From Clostridium sp. (GTDB taxonomy: Bacteria > Bacillota > Clostridia > Clostridiales > Clostridiaceae): DNA of 64,000 bases. Each line of letters begins with the position of its first letter. The first letter of the stretch is position 1. A program made the translations under genes and the position numbers. The stretch is taken from assembly GCA_031292145.1 (NCBI GenBank), contig JARLHR010000090.1, forward strand, positions 1 to 64,000. Reading direction: 5' to 3'. This document shows positions 55,417 to 64,000 of this stretch, in pieces. The notes beneath the pieces are model-generated. The model had not been told where the DNA came from and ran no database searches. It worked only from the letters and a program-made list of their open reading frames with translations.

Positions 55417-55812
55417 ATGAATGAAGTATTAGAATTTTTAACTACAAATCCAATTTTTTACCTATCCACAATTGATGGTGATCAAGCTAGAGTTCGTCCT
55501 TTTGGCGCTGTAATATCATATGAAGGGAAATTATATTTTTGCACAAATAACACAAAATCTGTTTTTAAACAATTAATCACAAATCCTAAAGTTGAGATTT
55601 CTACTACATCTCAAAAAGGTGAATGGATTCGTTTAACTGGAAAAGCTGTTGTTGATTCTCGTCATGAAGTTAAAGTCGCAATGCTTGAATCTATGCCAAG
55701 TCTAAAAAATATGTATAGTGCAGATGATGATATTTTCGAAGTATTTTATCTTACAGATGCAGTTGCAACAATTAACTCTTTTAGTGGCAAATCAAAGACA
55801 TTTAATTTTTAA
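55417..55812 (+). CDS. Pyridoxamine-5'-phosphate-oxidase-like flavoprotein
   Basis: 131 aa, split-barrel flavin-binding fold: FLTTNPIFYLSTIDGDQARV, FGAVISYEGKLYFCTNNTKS, ISTTSQKGEWIRLTGKAV. Resembles FMN-binding nitroreductase/NimA-type proteins of anaerobes. Divergent hxlR neighbour is the likely regulator. Site AAAGGAG before ATG 55417. Confidence 0.88.
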   Translation: MNEVLEFLTTNPIFYLSTIDGDQARVRPFGAVISYEGKLYFCTNNTKSVFKQLITNPKVEISTTSQKGEWIRLTGKAVVDSRHEVKVAMLESMPSLKNMYSADDDIFEVFYLTDAVATINSFSGKSKTFNF

Positions 55813-55839
55813 TAAATTCTTCTCAAACCACCGCAAAAT

Positions 55840-55872
55840 GAGCGTAATATCACAATATATGATACTACGCTC
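55840..55872 (+). terminator. Terminator after the flavoprotein gene
   Basis: GAGCGTAaTATCA / TGATAcTACGCTC, then GTTTTTTAT. Confidence 0.85.
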
Positions 55873-55957
55873 GTTTTTTATAGATATACAATTTAATATT
55901 TGGACTTATAACTTGAATTATTATGAAATCATACTAAACTTTGAGTATATATCTACA

Positions 55958-56150
55958 CTAGAAATCAAATACATTTGTGTGTAGCAGGCATTTGAAAATT
56001 TCGATGCTAAAAGCACTTAATGGGAGCTTGTTCCACATTAGCTTGTCACACTGAAAGTGGGAGCAAGCTAATGTGGATGCAAGCTCCGATTTAGTGCTTT
56101 CAGCGAAATTTTCATAGTCCTGCGTAACACAAATGTATTTGATTTCGGTA
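55958..56150 (+). repeat. Family-C structured repeat, copy 2
   Basis: 193 bp; outer arms GAAATCAAATACATTTGTGT / ACACAAATGTATTTGATTTC are perfect. Inner arms AAAGCACTTAATGGGAGCTTG and CAAGCTCC-GATTTAGTGCTTT plus CACATTAGCTTG/CAAGCTAATGTG. Right-flank module TTCGGTAGATTATCACATAA continues to about 56190. Confidence 0.88.
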
Positions 56151-56197
56151 GATTATCACATAAGTCCAGAATATGCTTTGGTTATCTATAATTTAAC

Positions 56198-57883
56198 CTA
56201 ATTTGATTTGTAGTGAACATGCAATAACTCATGAACTCTATCTTTCAATATTCCTGAATATAAAGAATCCATTAATGGATTATCATCAGAACGACTTATG
56301 CTTTTCATTTTATCCGCTTTATAAAGTCCGGCACCACGTTTTAACTTCTCTTCTGTTTTGGCAAATGGTTGTCCAGCGCCACAAATGCATCCACCTGGAC
56401 ACGCCATAACTTCAACAAAATCATAATGTACCTCACCAGCTTTTATCTTTTTTATAATATTATCCGCATTTTTAAGTCCACTCACTATTGCAATTTTTAT
56501 TTCGCGCTCAAGTGCAGTAACGACAGCTTCTTTAACACCTTCCATGCCTCTAACATTTTTAAATGCAAGTGCACGTAATGCTGGAATTGTTTGATCACTT
56601 AAAACCTTACGAATAACAGCTTCGGTAACACCACCTGTTACTCCAAATATAACACCAGCTCCACTACAGCTTTGAAATGGGCTATCTAGTGCTTCAGGCT
56701 CTAACTCAGAAAATGTAATTCCTGATTCATTTATCATATTAATAAATTCTTGTGTGGTTACTACATAATCCACATCCGGAACTCCATTATTTTTAAATTC
56801 GTCTCTGTTTGCTTCAAATTTCTTTGCTGAACAAGGCATAATTGCTACGCTTACAAGCTTTTTATCATCCTCTTTATAATGTTCCTTTATTACAGCAGCA
56901 AACATTTCCATTGGTGACTTACAACTTGAAACATTTTTCATTAAGTCTGGGTAAGTATTTTGCACATAATTTACCCATGCCGGGCAACAAGATGTAAACA
57001 ATGGCAGCTTTTCATTATTCTGAAGCTTTGAAACAAACTCATTTGTTTCCTCAATAACTGTGAGATCTGCTCCTACTGATGTATCAAAAACCTTATCAAA
57101 TCCCATTTTTCTAAGAGCTGCTGCCATTTTACCCATTGCATTTCTACCATCATCTTCTCCTAATTGCTCACTTAAGCCTACTCTTACAGCAGGAGCAATT
57201 TGAACTACTACTCGTTTGTTTTCATCATTTAGTTCTTCCCAAAGCTTATTTGTATTACTCCTTATTACAATAGCACCAGTAGGACAAACTGCTGCACATT
57301 GTCCACAAGAAACACAATTAGAGTGTCCTATAGGTTCATCAAATGCTGTAGTTACAGTCATTTTTGAACCTCTACCTACGAAATCAATTGCTCCAACATT
57401 TTGCACTTCTTCACATACTCTAACACAATCACCGCATAAAATACATTTACTTTTATTTCTTACAATAGCAACAGACGATTCATCTAATTCAACTTCTTTG
57501 GCTGTATTTGGAAATCTAACATTAGTAATACCAAATCGTTTTGCTAATTCTTGCAACTTACAAGCTCCACTTTGTTGACAAGTTGTACAATCTCTACAGT
57601 GATTTGCAAGCAATAGTTCAAGAATATTTTTCCTATACTTTCTTAATCTTGGTGTATTTGTGTATATCTCCATTCCTGCCTTAGGAGGAGTAGAACATGC
57701 AGCTTCTATACCCCCATGTTTGTTTTCCACCATACACATACGGCAAGCACCGTAAACTGAAAGCTCTGAATAGAAACAAAATGTAGGTAATTCAATACCA
57801 GCTTTTCTAACTAACTCCAAAATGTTTTTTTCATCTTTGATTTCTACAGGTACATTATCTATAGTCATAAATTGTCCGCGCAT
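56198..57883 (-). CDS. hydA: [FeFe]-hydrogenase catalytic subunit (HydA/HndD type)
   Basis: 561 aa. N-terminal [2Fe-2S] ferredoxin domain (CFYSELSVYGACRMC), His-ligand cluster (H95, CRDCTTCQQSGAC), two [4Fe-4S] sites (CILCGDCVRVC; CVSCGQCAAVC), then the H-cluster domain with TSCCPAW (297-303), MPCSAKK (349-355) and ACPGGCICGAGQP. With HydB and HydC it should evolve H2 from NADH, possibly by electron confurcation with ferredoxin. No C-terminal [2Fe-2S] extension as in Thermotoga HydA. Site GGAGGATT before ATG 57883. Confidence 0.95.
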   Translation of the reverse strand: MRGQFMTIDNVPVEIKDEKNILELVRKAGIELPTFCFYSELSVYGACRMCMVENKHGGIEAACSTPPKAGMEIYTNTPRLRKYRKNILELLLANHCRDCTTCQQSGACKLQELAKRFGITNVRFPNTAKEVELDESSVAIVRNKSKCILCGDCVRVCEEVQNVGAIDFVGRGSKMTVTTAFDEPIGHSNCVSCGQCAAVCPTGAIVIRSNTNKLWEELNDENKRVVVQIAPAVRVGLSEQLGEDDGRNAMGKMAAALRKMGFDKVFDTSVGADLTVIEETNEFVSKLQNNEKLPLFTSCCPAWVNYVQNTYPDLMKNVSSCKSPMEMFAAVIKEHYKEDDKKLVSVAIMPCSAKKFEANRDEFKNNGVPDVDYVVTTQEFINMINESGITFSELEPEALDSPFQSCSGAGVIFGVTGGVTEAVIRKVLSDQTIPALRALAFKNVRGMEGVKEAVVTALEREIKIAIVSGLKNADNIIKKIKAGEVHYDFVEVMACPGGCICGAGQPFAKTEEKLKRGAGLYKADKMKSISRSDDNPLMDSLYSGILKDRVHELLHVHYKSN

Positions 57884-57887
57884 TGTA

Positions 57888-59762
57888 TTAATCCTCCTTT
57901 ATAGCTTTAAATGGGCAAGTTTCTATACAAGCACCACATTTTATACACTTATCTTTATTAATTGTAAATGGTTCTTTAATCTTGCCTGAAATTGCTTCAA
58001 CCGGACAAACTTTTGAGCATTTTGAGCATCCCTTACATATATCTGAATCAATAACTATTGTTTTAAGCTTTTGACATGTCTTTGATGGACATTTTTTATC
58101 AACAATATGAGTTATATACTCATCACGGAAATTCTTAATAGTACTAACAACTGGTGATGGTGCTGTCTTTCCAAGTCCACAAAGAGCTGTTGATGATATA
58201 GTATCTGCAAGGTCTAGTAACATATCTATATCTTCTAATTTACCGTTACCTGCAACAATTCCTTCAAGAATTTCAAGCATTCTCTTTGTACCTTCACGAC
58301 AAGGAACACATTTTCCACAAGACTCATTTTTTGTAAAGTTCATAAAGAATCTTGCAACTTCAACCATGCAGGTATCTTCATCCATAACTACAAGGCCACC
58401 TGAACCTATCATTGCACCCGCCTTTTTCAGCGAATCAAAATCTAATGGTAAATCAAGATGTTCTGATATAAGACATCCGCCAGATGGACCACCTATTTGT
58501 ACAGCCTTAAACTTTTTGCCTCCTCTTATTCCTCCACCTATATCAAAAATTACTTCTCTTAAGGTTGTCCCCATTGGTACCTCAATAAGACCTGTATTTT
58601 CAATGTTTCCTGTTAGAGCAAAGGCTTTTGTACCAGGGCTATTTTCAGGTCCAATAGATCTATACCATTCAGCACCTTTATTAATAACTATAGGTACATT
58701 AGCAAAGGTTTCAACGTTATTAAGAACTGTTGGTTTACCAAAAAGTCCTTGTTCTACGGTTCTTGGTGGTTTTACTCTTGGCATTCCTCTTTTCCCTTCT
58801 ATGGAAGCAGTAAGAGCGCTTCCTTCACCGCATACAAAAGCACCAGCACCTTTATTAATTTGGATGTCAAAGCTGAAATCAGTTCCTAAAATATTTTTTC
58901 CGAGTATTCCACACTTTCTTGATTGTTCTATAGCATTAGAAAGTCTGCTTACAGCCAATGGATACTCAGCACGAACATATATATATCCTTTTTGCGCACC
59001 ACAAGCGACACCGGCAATCATCATTCCTTCAAGCATTCTGTGAGGATCTCCCTCCATTACACTTCTATCCATAAATGCACCTGGGTCACCTTCGTCACCA
59101 TTACAAACAATGTATTTTATTTCTTCCTTTTGACGTTTTACTTGAGACCACTTGCGTCCTGCAGGGAATCCACCGCCTCCACGACCTCTTAAATTTGACT
59201 CCTCGATTTGCTTAATAACTTCATCAGAATCCATATCAAATAATACCTTTTCAAAAGCTGAATATCCATCTATTGCAAAATACTCCTCTATTGAAGTAGA
59301 ATCGATTTGTCCACAATGTTCAAGCGCAAGCCTAGTTTGTTTTTCATAAAACGGTATCTCTTCTTGTTTTCTGTATATTTCGCCGTTTTTAGTATATGCA
59401 AGTCTTTCAACACATTCGTCCTTTATTATAGTTTTATCTAAAATTTCTTCGCAATCCTCTACCTTGACCTTTATATATAGATATCCAAAAGGTTCTATTT
59501 TCACTAATGGACCCATTTCACAAAATCCATGGCATCCACTTTTTTTAATTCCAACAGTTTCATCATGTGGTTCTTTTTCTAGTGTTACTTGACAATCTAT
59601 ATCTTTTTCTTTCATTAACCTTAGAAACTCATCATAAATTTCTAAAGAACCACCTGCAACACAACCAGTACCAGCACAAATAAGAATTTTCTTTTTTTGC
59701 TTTTGAAATCCGATTTTATAAGAATTCCTAATATTAATTAAATCATTTCTATTAAGAAGCAT
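57888..59762 (-). CDS. hydB: Hydrogenase NuoF-like NADH/FMN subunit
   Basis: 624 aa. N-terminal thioredoxin-like [2Fe-2S] domain (CAGTGCVAGGS, CHGFCEMGP), NuoF core with FMN/NAD motifs (NLRGRGGGGFPAGRKW, CNGDEGDPGAFMDR), [4Fe-4S] motif ESCGKCVPCREGTKR, and two C-terminal [4Fe-4S] sets (CKGCSKCSKVCPVEAI; CIKCGACIETCPFKAI). Diaphorase of the multimeric hydrogenase. Four nt before hydA. Confidence 0.95.
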   Translation of the reverse strand: MLLNRNDLINIRNSYKIGFQKQKKKILICAGTGCVAGGSLEIYDEFLRLMKEKDIDCQVTLEKEPHDETVGIKKSGCHGFCEMGPLVKIEPFGYLYIKVKVEDCEEILDKTIIKDECVERLAYTKNGEIYRKQEEIPFYEKQTRLALEHCGQIDSTSIEEYFAIDGYSAFEKVLFDMDSDEVIKQIEESNLRGRGGGGFPAGRKWSQVKRQKEEIKYIVCNGDEGDPGAFMDRSVMEGDPHRMLEGMMIAGVACGAQKGYIYVRAEYPLAVSRLSNAIEQSRKCGILGKNILGTDFSFDIQINKGAGAFVCGEGSALTASIEGKRGMPRVKPPRTVEQGLFGKPTVLNNVETFANVPIVINKGAEWYRSIGPENSPGTKAFALTGNIENTGLIEVPMGTTLREVIFDIGGGIRGGKKFKAVQIGGPSGGCLISEHLDLPLDFDSLKKAGAMIGSGGLVVMDEDTCMVEVARFFMNFTKNESCGKCVPCREGTKRMLEILEGIVAGNGKLEDIDMLLDLADTISSTALCGLGKTAPSPVVSTIKNFRDEYITHIVDKKCPSKTCQKLKTIVIDSDICKGCSKCSKVCPVEAISGKIKEPFTINKDKCIKCGACIETCPFKAIKED

Positions 59763-59763
59763 A

Positions 59764-60240
59764 TTATTTTTCCTCCTTAAGAGTATTTAAAAGCTCCATT
59801 GCTTTTTCTGGAGTCATAGATCCATATACTTTATCATTTACAGTCATGGCAGGTGCAAGTCCACATGCGCCAAGACACGAAACCGTTTCTAAGCTAAACA
59901 GTAAATCATCAGTTGTATTTTTAATTTCTGAAAGATTTAATTCTTTTCTTAGCTTGTCTAATATCGGTATGGACTTTCTAACATGACAAGCAGTGCCATC
60001 ACATACTTTTATTACAAATTTACCTTTAGGTTCTAAAGAAAAGTTTTCATAAAAAGTTGCTACACTGTAAATTTTAGCTCTACTTATGCCAAGCTTTTCT
60101 GAAAGATATACGAATGCTTCTTTAGGCAAATATCTGTAAGTTTCTTGGGTATCCTGCAATATTGCAATAATATTGCAGGCATCATGGTTATATTTTGTCA
60201 ATATAGTATCTAAGTTACTGTAGTTAAAAGAATTACACAT
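59764..60240 (-). CDS. hydC: Hydrogenase NuoE-like subunit
   Basis: 158 aa, thioredoxin-like [2Fe-2S] protein: KVCDGTACHVRKS and TVSCLGACGLAPAMTVNDKVYG. First gene of hydCBA; 1 nt before hydB. Site AAGGAGG. Confidence 0.94.
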   Translation of the reverse strand: MCNSFNYSNLDTILTKYNHDACNIIAILQDTQETYRYLPKEAFVYLSEKLGISRAKIYSVATFYENFSLEPKGKFVIKVCDGTACHVRKSIPILDKLRKELNLSEIKNTTDDLLFSLETVSCLGACGLAPAMTVNDKVYGSMTPEKAMELLNTLKEEK

Positions 60241-60336
60241 TTCTTAGCCTCCTTGCAATTGTTTTCAGGTACATAATAATTATATATTACTTTATTTTCA
60301 GAAAAATCACAATATTTTCACAAAAATATTTTCCAG

Positions 60337-60390
60337 ACTTGCACTATATGTCACAATACGTTCCATGATTTAATATATTTTCGTGCAAGT
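60337..60390. promoter_or_regulatory. Widely spaced inverted repeat upstream of hydC
   Basis: ACTTGCAC...GTGCAAGT, perfect 8-nt arms 38 nt apart, about 100 nt upstream of hydC. May be a regulator site or hairpin; no canonical Rex site was found. Confidence 0.35.
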
Positions 60391-60507
60391 TATTATAATA
60401 AAGCTATTTAAGTCACATGAAAGTGTTAACTTACGCAAGAATTCATAAAAAGCCACCATATATATAAATTCCATCATCAGTGGTTCTTTTTTTTTTATAT
60501 TGATTTT

Positions 60508-60539
60508 ATTACAATGTATATTGTAATATACATTGTAAT
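60508..60539. promoter_or_regulatory. Perfect palindrome upstream of alr
   Basis: ATTACAATGTATA-TTGTAA-TATACATTGTAAT, 13-bp perfect arms, 54 nt before the alr start. Operator-like. Confidence 0.55.
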
Positions 60540-60592
60540 TTATAAATCAGTATAAAAATTTTAGTTTAAATAATAATTGTGAGGATATATAA

Positions 60593-61756
60593 ATGGAAAA
60601 ATTACTTAGACCTGTATATGCAGAAATAGATTTAGATGCAATAGCTTATAATATGAAAAATATTAAAACCTTAGCTAAAGATAAAGAAGTAATCGCAGTG
60701 GTTAAAGCTGATTGTTATGGTCATGGAGCTTTAGATGTTGTTCCTACATTACTAGAAAATGGTGCTTCTAGACTTGCTGTTGCAGTTTTAACCGAAGGAA
60801 TTGAGCTTAGAAATAATAATATTAATGCTCCTATAATGATACTTGGATATACACCTCTTCATTTAGGTGAAGAATTAATAAAATATGATATAGAACAAAC
60901 TGTTTATGATTTAGATTATGCAACGGAATTATCTAACATAGCATTAACTCTTAATAAAAAAGCTAAAATTCATATAGCAATGGATACTGGTATGGGAAGA
61001 ATAGGCTTTCTTACAACCCCAAAGGCACTTAATGATGTTGCTTCAATCTGCTCATTAAAAGGACTAGATGTTCTTGGTATATTTACTCACTTTTCTACAT
61101 CAGACGAAAAGGACAAAGAATATACATATGAACAATTTCAAAAATTTACAAATTTTACATCTGAACTACTAAAGCTTGGAATAGAAATACCTATTAAACA
61201 TGCATCCAATAGTGGCGCAATTATTGATATGCCAGAAACTTATTTAGATGCTGTTAGGGCTGGAATTATACTTTATGGGTATTATCCATCGAATGAAGTT
61301 AAAAAAGAAAATCTTTCTTTAAAACCAGCATTAACTTTAAAGGCTAGTATAACACGAATTCAAGAAATGGATAAGGATATGTATATAAGCTATGGAAGAA
61401 CTTTTAAAACTAATAGAAAAAGTTTGATTGCAACTCTTCCTATAGGTTACGCAGATGGTTATTCAAGATTATTTGCTAAAGATGCTAAGGTAATTATAAA
61501 TGGAAAATTTGCTCCAGTAGTCGGCAGAATATGCATGGATCAATGCATGATAGATGTGACAGACATTGATGGAGATATACAAGTTGGAGATGAAGTTATA
61601 CTTCTTGGCGAACAAGGTAATTTAAAATTTAATGCAGATAATATAGCAGAAGTTATGGGAACAATTAATTACGAAATACTTTGTATGCTTAAATATAGAG
61701 TTCCTAGAGTTTATATTAAAAATGGAAAAATTGTAAAAGTGCATAATTACCTTTAA
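60593..61756 (+). CDS. alr: Alanine racemase
   Basis: 387 aa. PLP Lys38 in [11 protein letters not shown], substrate Tyr in [15 protein letters not shown], and [13 protein letters not shown]. Makes D-alanine for peptidoglycan. Site GTGAGGAT before ATG 60593. Convergent with no operon partner. Confidence 0.96.
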   Translation: MEKLLRPVYAEIDLDAIAYNMKNIKTLAKDKEVIAVVKADCYGHGALDVVPTLLENGASRLAVAVLTEGIELRNNNINAPIMILGYTPLHLGEELIKYDIEQTVYDLDYATELSNIALTLNKKAKIHIAMDTGMGRIGFLTTPKALNDVASICSLKGLDVLGIFTHFSTSDEKDKEYTYEQFQKFTNFTSELLKLGIEIPIKHASNSGAIIDMPETYLDAVRAGIILYGYYPSNEVKKENLSLKPALTLKASITRIQEMDKDMYISYGRTFKTNRKSLIATLPIGYADGYSRLFAKDAKVIINGKFAPVVGRICMDQCMIDVTDIDGDIQVGDEVILLGEQGNLKFNADNIAEVMGTINYEILCMLKYRVPRVYIKNGKIVKVHNYL

Positions 61757-62062
61757 GGCTTATGTGGTGACTAACCGAAATAAGTAACATATTGTGTTCG
61801 GGTTTCTAAGGAATTAAGATGGGTGATTCTAGGAACAGAAGTTGTACCCAAAAAGCTTGCCTCAAAAGACAAGCTTTTGAACAAGCATTTTGGAAAATTA
61901 AAAGGAAACTCGACTCACTTCGTTCCCTGAGTAAGTTCAATTGACCAAATCATAGATTTGGAATTTCACTTAAGAATCACACCATCTTAATTCCTAATGA
62001 AACACTTCACACAACATGTTACTTATTTCTAGTATAGTGATTCACCAAAACTTAGGCAATAA
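61755..62062 (-). repeat. Family-D large inverted-repeat element
   Basis: About 300 bp with about 60-bp imperfect terminal arms: CGAAATAAGTAACATATTGT...GGAATTAAGATGG...TGATTCT against AGAATCACACCATCTTAATTCC...ACAACATGTTACTTATTTC (quoted in parts). The outer ends match family C in opposite orientation (TAGTCACCACATAAG module). Interior has CTCGACTCACTTCGTTCCCTGAG and smaller hairpins. No ORF. Covers most of the gap after alr. Confidence 0.8.
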
Positions 62063-62121
62063 TATTTATTTATAATAGCCACACCTAATACACAATTTAG
62101 ATATCTACGACACATATAAAT

Positions 62122-62718
62122 TCACTCATTATTATGGCTATGCCACAAACATTCTGATATATTTATTTCTGAGAAATTTGCTTCAAAGGAGGAATTGGAT
62201 GGACTACATGCATATATTCCAAAATTAATCTCAGCACTTCCTTCAAATAAGTGAAAGATTCTCATTTGCTTAAATACTTTTCCATCGGCAGAATTTTCAA
62301 TGCAGAAATCACTTTCTCTGCGGCTTAATCTATAATACATCGAATTAATACTACCATCAATATCAGTTGTAGCCCAATCTGAAAATCCATTATTGGTGAC
62401 TACACTTCCTAATCTTTGACACTTTTCATCTTCATATTCTATAGAAGCTTTAAACCAATTATCGCTATTTTGATATATAATAACTCCACATTGATCAAAT
62501 TGCTTCTTACTATTAAAATCAGTTCTAATAGTAAAAGAAAAATGCTTTTCGTCAGTTTTCATTAATAATGCAGGTGCATTATCATTTCTAAAGCCATAAT
62601 AAGTTCTTTGCCAAAAATCTGTATTAGGTTCAGTTGTAATAGTGATTTCACTGTTACTTATCTCCCATTTTTTAGGTTTATAAATCCAAAAAGCCTTTTC
62701 AATATCAAAGTTAAACAT
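62122..62718 (-). CDS. DUF1349 (concanavalin-like) protein
   Basis: 198 aa, beta-sandwich. Sequence FWQRTYYGFRNDNAPALLMK, QFDQCGVIIYQNSDNWFKAS, SNSSFEANFSEINIS are typical of DUF1349/YpdB-like regulators of unknown role, possibly carbohydrate-linked. Site AGGAGGAG before ATG 62718. Adjacent to a glucosidase gene but separated by a repeat. Confidence 0.88.
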   Translation of the reverse strand: MFNFDIEKAFWIYKPKKWEISNSEITITTEPNTDFWQRTYYGFRNDNAPALLMKTDEKHFSFTIRTDFNSKKQFDQCGVIIYQNSDNWFKASIEYEDEKCQRLGSVVTNNGFSDWATTDIDGSINSMYYRLSRRESDFCIENSADGKVFKQMRIFHLFEGSAEINFGIYACSPSNSSFEANFSEINISECLWHSHNNE

Positions 62719-62866
62719 GATTAATTTCTCCTCCTAAAAAATTCCTATTATTAATTATATGCTTTTCGCAAGTAGATCATTATATCAGTGCCATTAATTT
62801 ATATGATTGTATTTATATATATATCAAATTCATAAGTTTGATTTATAATTAGAAGGTATTTCCATA

Positions 62867-63060
62867 CTAGAAATTCCATACATTTTTGTGAAACAGGCAT
62901 TTGAAATTGAGCCGTGAAGGTTCTTAGCGCGAGGTTGTACCATTTACTGCTTGTCATAATTTTATATTTGGAGCATGCAGAAATGGGCACAACCTTGTGC
63001 TTAGAACCTTCCAGTGAAAATTTCATAGTCCTGTGGAACAAAAATGTATGAAATTTCGGT
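62867..63060 (+). repeat. Family-C structured repeat, copy 3
   Basis: 194 bp; outer arms GAAATTCCATACATTTTTGT / ACAAAAATGTATGAAATTTC. Inner arms AAGGTTCTTAGCGCGAGGTTGT and ACAACCTTGTGCTTAGAACCTT. Right-flank module continues to about 63103, just before the glucosidase stop codon. Confidence 0.87.
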
Positions 63061-63109
63061 AGGTCACAACATAAGTCTAAGTTCACATTTGCATATCTAT
63101 AAGTAGCAT

Positions 63110-64000
63110 CTATATTGAAAATTTATAAATTCTACTTTCATAAGGCTTTAATTCTATATTATCTATCGCATCATTTACATCTACATCATAATTTGAAATT
63201 AAAAGTTCTCTGTGTTTAATTTCAGCTTGTTGATCATATTTAAGTACTGCATTGTTTTGTGTAAAATTACATATTACCAACAACTTTTCATTTTCTAAAG
63301 TTCTTGTATATATAAATATTTCTTTATTATCTTCTAATATTAGATCATATTTCCCATACACAACTACTGGATTTGATTTTCTAATTTGAATTAACTTCTT
63401 ATAGTAATTAAATATAGAATTAGGGTCATTTAATTGTGATTTAGCATTTATTTCTTTATAATTTGGATTTACCTTTATCCAAGGCTTGCCACTCGTAAAT
63501 CCTCCATTTTCACTATCATCCCATTGCATTGGTGTACGTGCATTATCTCTTCCCTTTGCGTAAATTGACTCCATTATTTGTTCATGAGTATAGCCTTTTT
63601 CTTTTCTTTCTTTATACATGTTAATACTCTCTATGTCTTTATATTCACTAAGACTTTCAAATCTTACATTAGTCATACCGAGTTCTTCACCTTGATATAT
63701 ATAAGGCGTTCCCTTCATTCCATGTAATAATGTAGCAAGCATTTTTGCACTTTCTACTCTATATTCTTTATCATTTCCCCATCTAGAAACTATTCTCGGT
63801 AAATCATGATTATTCCAAAATAAACTGTTCCAGCCTTTTCCCTCTAATTCTACTTGCCATCTTGATAATGCTCTCTTTAAATCTAATAACTCTAATGGCT
63901 TTAAATCCCATTTTTCTTTGTTTGGCTGTTGATCTAATAAAATGTGTTCAAATTGAAATATCATACTAAGTTCATTATCATCTGGATTTGAATATTGTTT
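63110..64000 (-). CDS. GH13 alpha-glucosidase / oligo-1,6-glucosidase (partial, N-terminus off the right edge)
   Basis: Frame stays open from the stop at 63110 to 64000; the first in-window Met (63964) is preceded by in-frame NPDDNELS, so it is not the start. Seen: catalytic-region NHDLPRIVSRWGNDKEYR (GH13 motif with the His-Asp pair), GTPYIYQGEELGMTNV, ARTPMQWDDSENGGFTSGKPW. Typical of GH13_31 enzymes that hydrolyse isomaltose-type or trehalose-6-P-type substrates. C-terminal beta-domain complete. Confidence 0.93.
   Translation of the reverse strand, partial: KQYSNPDDNELSMIFQFEHILLDQQPNKEKWDLKPLELLDLKRALSRWQVELEGKGWNSLFWNNHDLPRIVSRWGNDKEYRVESAKMLATLLHGMKGTPYIYQGEELGMTNVRFESLSEYKDIESINMYKERKEKGYTHEQIMESIYAKGRDNARTPMQWDDSENGGFTSGKPWIKVNPNYKEINAKSQLNDPNSIFNYYKKLIQIRKSNPVVVYGKYDLILEDNKEIFIYTRTLENEKLLVICNFTQNNAVLKYDQQAEIKHRELLISNYDVDVNDAIDNIELKPYESRIYKFSI

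Noticed and set aside
60241-60420. Rex (NADH/NAD) operator before hydCBA
   Set aside because: Expected from biology, but no TTGTTAA-N4-TTAACAA-like site; TTGTGAAAATATTGTG is not a palindrome of that type.
60450-60500. Hairpin with T10 upstream of alr as riboswitch terminator
   Set aside because: Stem is only about 6 bp with a 23-nt loop and there is no recognisable aptamer before it.
62799-63086. 95-codon minus-strand frame
   Set aside because: Lies wholly in family-C repeat copy 3, with no ribosome site and no counterpart in the other copies.
1-64000. tRNA, rRNA, prophage or intact insertion sequence
   Set aside because: None recognised on either strand by eye; short tRNAs could be missed without a search tool.

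Overview
The window is AT-rich DNA from a low-GC, endospore-forming anaerobe. A spoVA-type sporulation operon, an [FeFe]-hydrogenase/NADH module, AGGAGG-like ribosome sites and A/T-ending codons point to a saccharolytic Clostridium (cluster I, C. beijerinckii-like). The species is inferred, not proven. No rRNA, tRNA, CRISPR array, prophage or intact transposase was seen.

Layout. 1-2.3 kb: ABC exporter pair, permease cut by the left edge. 2.6-4.3 kb: msrB and a HEAT-like protein. 4.6-11.3 kb: a three-gene retron operon (ARM/HEAT-like protein, SWIM zinc-finger protein, reverse transcriptase). A strongly folded candidate msr-msd RNA lies downstream of the RT, bounded by complementary a1/a2 segments and followed by a terminator. 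11.5-14.3 kb: a chemoreceptor-like protein and a divergent KAS III-like protein behind a cyclic-di-GMP-I riboswitch with its own terminator. 15.3-18.5 kb: a spoVA-2mob-like operon (DUF1657, DUF421+DUF1657, spoVAC, spoVAD, spoVAE, DUF1657), the kind linked to high spore heat resistance, flanked by direct copies of a dispersed repeat. 18.8-23.3 kb: LacI regulator plus a heterodimeric ABC exporter. 23.6-27.4 kb: EmrAB-like efflux operon with MarR. 27.6-29.3 kb: MarR plus methyltransferase behind a perfect 47-bp palindrome, and a 51-aa protein.

29.5-40.0 kb: an ascorbate-type catabolic operon (ulaG, ulaC, ulaA, ulaB, an unknown beta-propeller-like gene, ulaF, ulaE, split transketolase, transaldolase-like aldolase). 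It faces a DeoR-family regulator across a symmetric pair of promoter/operators. The pathway would feed ascorbate-6-phosphate through pentulose phosphates into central metabolism, but the decarboxylase UlaD is not in the window.

40-56 kb: single genes and small units: glycerol-1-phosphate dehydrogenase-like protein, bicovalent flavin oxidase, PspC, MFS and APC transporters, a secreted protein of eight 24-aa repeats, a two-component system, an L,D-transpeptidase, an amine oxidase, HxlR and a flavin/pyridoxamine-oxidase-like protein. 56.2-60.2 kb: hydCBA hydrogenase operon. 60.6-64 kb: alanine racemase, a DUF1349 protein and a GH13 glucosidase cut by the right edge.

Two superfamilies of 120-300 bp, non-coding, hairpin-rich repeats occupy many intergenic gaps (about eight fuller copies plus remnants). 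Their arms covary between copies, so structure rather than sequence seems conserved.
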